From: Micromonospora sp. M71_S20
GTDB taxonomy: Bacteria; Actinomycetota; Actinomycetes; Mycobacteriales; Micromonosporaceae
Direction of reading: 5' to 3'
Assembly (NCBI RefSeq): GCF_003664255.1
Contig: NZ_RCCV01000001.1
Location: 1,116,001 to 1,180,000, forward strand
DNA: 64,000 nucleotides
A model generated the notes under the pieces. It saw only the letters and a list, made by a program, of their open reading frames with translations. It was not told where the DNA came from and searched no databases. Both the position numbers and the translations under genes were made by a program. Shown one piece after another: positions 60,664 through 64,000 of the stretch; position 1 is the first letter of the stretch, and each line of letters starts with the position of its first letter.

Positions 60664-61695
60664 TCAACCCGATCGGGACGGAGTCTTCTCCTCGCCGAAC
60701 TGGTCGGCGAAGTCGAGCCAGCCGCTGGCGCAGGCACGGGCGACCGCGTCCAACGAATGCCGGCAGTGGACGGGTGCCACGCCCTCCATCGAGTCGGACT
60801 GCTCGAGGAACGCCAGCGTGGCCGACACCAGTCGGAGCAGCGCCCGGCCCTGGTCCGTGTAGCGCAGCGCCGGCTCCTGGACCAACCACCCCAACTGGGC
60901 CCGAATCCTGCGCACGCTGAGCTGTCCGGCGTCCGCCGCGACCCGCTGCGCCGCCACGGGCCGTGCCGCGCCGGCGGTGTGGCTGACCAGCTCGGGCTCA
61001 CCGCCCAACATCCGCCGCCGTACGTCCAGGGCGGTGCCGACGGACACGCCGGCGCGGCGGGCCACCTCGCGCAGGCTGGCTGACGGTTCCTCGCGCATGA
61101 TCTGCTCGGCCGTCCGGCGGCCCTCCTCGACGGAGAGCGGGTGGCGTCTGCCGTCGCGGCCGATCCGGGTCCCGAGCCGCTGACCGGTGTCGGCCGAATC
61201 CTGTCGCGCCTTGGCGACCGTGCGCGGCGCGACCCCGCACACGGAGGCGATCCAGCGGTCCGACCAGTCGGGATACGTGTCGAGGATGCGCCGTACCGCC
61301 GCCGCGCGGTCCTTCACGCGCAGCGCCTTGCCGTGGGTCGCGTTGAGCCGCACCGCGAGGACGAACGCCTCCTCGGAGGTCCCGTCGAAGTACACCACGG
61401 GCACCTGCCGCTGGCCGCGCGTGCGCGCCGCGGCCAGCCGGTGCAGCCCGTCCACCACCCGCATCGTCGACCGGTGCACGACCAGTGGCGGCAGCTCGTC
61501 CGCCAGCCCGGCCAGGAGGTGCACATGAGAGCCGTCGATGCCGTCGAGCCGGGGTGAGAGCCCGTTCCGCAGCAGTGCGACGTCCACCTGTTCGGCCTTG
61601 CCACGGATGCGCTCGAGCGCATCCGCCACGTGCTCTTCCGCCGGAACGGCCTGCGGAAGTGCGACGTCGGTCCTCGCCGTCGGTACAGGACACAT
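60664..61695 (-). CDS. StrR-like ParB-domain transcriptional regulator
   Basis: ATG 61695 gives 343 residues; GTG 61731 is an alternative start. The ParB N-terminal fold is seen as LPPLVVHRSTMRVVDGLHR and VPVVYFDGTSEEAFVLAV, followed by helix-turn-helix WSDRWIASVCGVAPRTVAK and a second one in SLREVARRAGVSVGTALDV. StrR-type proteins (streptomycin, teicoplanin and related clusters) are pathway activators with this layout. It may regulate block B or an unseen cluster; the C-terminal 100 residues are not recognised. Confidence 0.85.
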   Translation of the reverse strand: MCPVPTARTDVALPQAVPAEEHVADALERIRGKAEQVDVALLRNGLSPRLDGIDGSHVHLLAGLADELPPLVVHRSTMRVVDGLHRLAAARTRGQRQVPVVYFDGTSEEAFVLAVRLNATHGKALRVKDRAAAVRRILDTYPDWSDRWIASVCGVAPRTVAKARQDSADTGQRLGTRIGRDGRRHPLSVEEGRRTAEQIMREEPSASLREVARRAGVSVGTALDVRRRMLGGEPELVSHTAGAARPVAAQRVAADAGQLSVRRIRAQLGWLVQEPALRYTDQGRALLRLVSATLAFLEQSDSMEGVAPVHCRHSLDAVARACASGWLDFADQFGEEKTPSRSG

Positions 61696-61873
61696 CTGCC
61701 TTTTCCCATCAGGAAGCAGCGACCCGGACAACCGCGTCGGTCGGGTGGGCAGCTAGAAGCTAGCGCGCCCCGGAGACCGGTGGGTACAACCGCCGTACAC
61801 GCTGCGTACAAGCCGCTCGCGGGCCCGGCCGACGACCGGCACCGCGTGACCGACCTGGTCGCACCAGGCAGCG

Positions 61874-61912
61874 GGAAGGGGCCCGGGGGCGGTCAGCCCA
61901 CGGGCCCCTTCC
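61874..61912 (-). terminator. 12-bp perfect hairpin after the secreted protein gene
   Basis: GGAAGGGGCCCG (61874-61885) pairs with CGGGCCCCTTCC (61901-61912), 15-nt loop, 16 bp beyond the stop of the minus-strand gene at 61928. Confidence 0.75.
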
Positions 61913-61927
61913 GGGTCCAGCCTCCGG

Positions 61928-63928
61928 TCAGTCGACGGGAGGCGGTGGGGGCAGCACGTGCCGGTGGAAGACCGGACGCTCGGTCGATGCGCTGGTCGTA
62001 CGGGCACGGGCCGCGCCGGCGATCCAGGAGGTCGGCTCCTGGACGGTGTACAACCGCAGCGAGCCGGCGGGGGTACGGGCGAGGTAGGCCACGTTCGCAC
62101 CGTTGGCGTTGACGAAGCTGAACGCGGTCGGATCGGTGGCGTAGGTCTCGAACGCGTCCTGGGCCGGGATGAAGGCGCCCCAGGTGCCGCTGCCCTGCGC
62201 CGTCTCGGCGGCGTAGTGGATGTAGCCGTCGGTGCCACGCACGTAGACGCCGATGCGGCCCGTGACCGGGCTCAGCAACGCGCTCGGCGCGCCCGCCGGA
62301 ACGACACCGGTGCCGCCGACCGGCGTCCACGTCCCGGTGAAGGTGCCGTCGACACGGCGTTCGGTGGCCGCGATCCGGCCGACGGAGTTGCGGGAGAAGA
62401 TCCGCAGCCGGTAGCCGGGCATCACCACCACGGCCGGGGTGCCGGTGAAACCGCTGCCGCCGAGGCTGGTCCACGCCCCCAGCGTGCCGCCCGTGTAGAG
62501 GGCCGCCTGCAACGTGCCGGCGCTGTCCGCGACGACGACCAGGGCGCTCGCGTTGGCCAGCGGCACCGCCACCGGGGTGCCGGTCAGGCCGCTGCCACCG
62601 AGCTTGCGCCAGGCCAGCAGGTCCGCGTGCGCCGGGTCCTGCCGCCGGGCCCACAGGGCGCCGCCCGCGTCCACCGCGAACACGACCTCACGCTGGTCGG
62701 AGAGGCGCGCCACGGCGGGGTTGGTGGCCATCCGGCCGCCCAGGTCGGCCCAACCGCCCCAGCCGGGGCTGCCGGCGGCCGACTGGGTACGGGTCCAGAC
62801 GTCGCTGTTGATGTTGCGAGCCGTGATCCGGGTGAGGTTCTGGGTGTTCTCCGACACCGCCGGCACGCCGCTGAAGCCCTCGCTGCCGGAGACCGCGGTC
62901 AGTTGCAGCGAGCTGAAGTTGTCCGGGCTCATCCGGCCGTGCAGCAGCCGGCCGATGTTGTCAGTGTGCGCGAGCTCGATGCTGTTGGAGTTGGCCTGCG
63001 TCACGCTCGCCGCCGCGTACTGGGCCACCGGCACCGCCGGCCGGGCCGGGACGTGCGAGGCGGTCAGCGTGCAGGCGTTGGTGATGGCCGCGACGTTGCT
63101 GAAGCTCTGCCAGCCGGAGGTGCTGATGGTCCGGCGCAGGACCACCCAGGTGTTGTTGTCCTCGCGGAAGCGGTACTGCGCCATGAGCCCGCTGGCCTCG
63201 ATGCCGAACAGGGTGTCCCCGCCGGCCGAGACGACGCCCTTGGTGAACACGTTCCAGCCCGTGCCGAGCGACTGGTGGTAGTCGATCCACCGCTGGCTGT
63301 CCGCGTCGTACCGGTAGCGGTAGAGCCGGCCGTCGGTGGCGTCCCGGGCGAACAGCACGCCCTGGCCGGCGGCGACGATGAGGTTGAACCGGCCCCACCC
63401 CGTGTCGAGCAGGCGATCCGAGAAGGCCCAGGCGCCGGCCGCCTCGTCGTAGCGGTAGGTGCGCAGCCTGCCCAGCCCGTCGACGGCGTAGAAGTCGCCC
63501 CGCTCGTCAACGGTGATCTTGTTCCGGGCGCTGGCGCTCGCGAACTGGGTGAAGCCGGTGCTGATCCGCTGGCCTTCGCTGCCGTTGATCTTCTCCCAGC
63601 CGCTGCTCGTCCAGCGGTAGCGGTACAGCCCGTTCGCGTTGATGCCGTAGACCCGCCCACCCGGGCCACCGATGACCCGGCCGTAGGTCTGCCAGCCGTT
63701 GCCGATCTGGCTGCGGGCCGAGAAGCTCAGGCTCGTGCTGCCGGGCGAATTGACCGGGTAACGCCAGAGCCTGCCGGTGGTGTCGGCGGCGAAGAACGAC
63801 GTCTGGGCGGCGCAGCTCACCGTGTCGGCGGCGTACGCGGGCGTCGGCGCGACCACCGCCAGCAGCGCCGCGGCCAGCGCCGCGACCTGCGCGGCGGCGA
63901 ATCTACCGCGCCATCGTGACCGATTCAT
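61928..63928 (-). CDS. Secreted beta-propeller protein (tachylectin-like / PLL-like repeats)
   Basis: ATG 63928, six bases after GAAAGG, gives 666 residues. A Sec signal peptide is evident (RSRWRGRF, hydrophobic core, cleavage after AYA). Residues about 35-290 contain repeats of the type GRLWRYPV, GLYRYRWTSSGW and GRLYRYRYDADSQRW, typical of tachylectin-2-like propellers. The second half has repeats with GSGLTGTPVAV and GSGFTGTPAVVV and reads like a sialidase/PLL-type lectin propeller. The protein ends in a Pro-rich tail. It is probably a carbohydrate-binding extracellular protein of the core genome and not part of the cluster. Confidence 0.88.
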   Translation of the reverse strand: MNRSRWRGRFAAAQVAALAAALLAVVAPTPAYAADTVSCAAQTSFFAADTTGRLWRYPVNSPGSTSLSFSARSQIGNGWQTYGRVIGGPGGRVYGINANGLYRYRWTSSGWEKINGSEGQRISTGFTQFASASARNKITVDERGDFYAVDGLGRLRTYRYDEAAGAWAFSDRLLDTGWGRFNLIVAAGQGVLFARDATDGRLYRYRYDADSQRWIDYHQSLGTGWNVFTKGVVSAGGDTLFGIEASGLMAQYRFREDNNTWVVLRRTISTSGWQSFSNVAAITNACTLTASHVPARPAVPVAQYAAASVTQANSNSIELAHTDNIGRLLHGRMSPDNFSSLQLTAVSGSEGFSGVPAVSENTQNLTRITARNINSDVWTRTQSAAGSPGWGGWADLGGRMATNPAVARLSDQREVVFAVDAGGALWARRQDPAHADLLAWRKLGGSGLTGTPVAVPLANASALVVVADSAGTLQAALYTGGTLGAWTSLGGSGFTGTPAVVVMPGYRLRIFSRNSVGRIAATERRVDGTFTGTWTPVGGTGVVPAGAPSALLSPVTGRIGVYVRGTDGYIHYAAETAQGSGTWGAFIPAQDAFETYATDPTAFSFVNANGANVAYLARTPAGSLRLYTVQEPTSWIAGAARARTTSASTERPVFHRHVLPPPPPVD

Positions 63929-64000
63929 GACATGCCTTTCCATCGACCTGGCGTCGCGGTCGTCGCCGCTTCCCTTGAGAAGCGACGGTCCGGTGGACGG

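Noticed and set aside
1-64000. CRISPR arrays, insertion sequences, integrases, tRNA or rRNA genes.
   Set aside because: No regularly spaced repeats with spacers, no transposase or integrase signatures and no tRNA-like cloverleaf were found by reading; a covariance-model search was not possible.

Overview
The window is high-GC DNA with GTG and TTG starts beside ATG, tight ATGA gene overlaps, SARP and LAL regulators, and type I PKS and NRPS genes. This points to a filamentous actinomycete, probably Micromonosporaceae; the genus is an inference. Almost all of it is secondary-metabolism DNA. I saw no rRNA, tRNA, transposase or CRISPR array.

Block A (1 to about 31.9 kb) looks like an isonitrile lipopeptide (ScoA-E / Rv0097-Rv0101 type) locus interleaved with other chemistry. 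On the minus strand it carries a SARP regulator, an FcoT/ScoD-like thioesterase, a ScoC/FadD10-like acyl ligase, a carboxyltransferase remnant and a modular PKS running off the left edge. Divergent from these are a fused YcaO cyclodehydratase and a SagB dehydrogenase, with no precursor peptide beside them. A response regulator and histidine kinase overlap tail to tail, followed by an ECF sigma factor. A long minus-strand series then reads: KAS III, secreted His-rich protein, copper P-type ATPase, alpha/beta hydrolase, ScoE-like iron dioxygenase, ACP, NRPS (C-A-T-TE), MFS exporter, and a metallophore-type ABC importer. Isonitrile lipopeptides are known copper ligands, so the copper ATPase and importer next to the ScoE/NRPS genes suggest a chalkophore-like role.

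Block B (about 31.9 to 57.6 kb) holds the other known isonitrile route: an IsnA/PvcA isocyanide synthase and an IsnB/PvcB oxygenase, in one overlapping operon with a LAL regulator and followed by a UbiA prenyltransferase and isopentenyl-diphosphate isomerase. IspH, 20 kb away, supports a local isoprenoid supply. Around these lie a type II thioesterase, a 57-residue peptide, a second SARP, a P450, a hydroxyacyl-CoA dehydrogenase, a YbaK-like tRNA deacylase, a PNPOx-like protein, a TenA-like protein, an acyl-CoA dehydrogenase, an O-methyltransferase, a GNAT-like protein, a Leu/Phe-tRNA transferase homologue, an A-T-reductase NRPS, a LuxR regulator, an IPNS-like oxygenase, and a TetR/MFS efflux pair. 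Whether A and B make one product or are two neighbouring clusters cannot be settled from sequence.

Block C (57.6 to 64 kb) looks like the right flank: strong hairpins, a frameshifted Lrp/AsnC remnant, a membrane protein with a winged-helix regulator, an ArsR/CDF metal-efflux pair, a StrR-like ParB-domain regulator and a secreted beta-propeller protein.

The most unusual features are the co-location of two unrelated isonitrile-forming chemistries, the copper-handling genes beside one of them, isoprenoid genes beside the other, tRNA-dependent enzymes in an NRPS setting, a histidine kinase homologue lacking its phospho-acceptor histidine, and compositional evidence that the PKS AT domain was exchanged.
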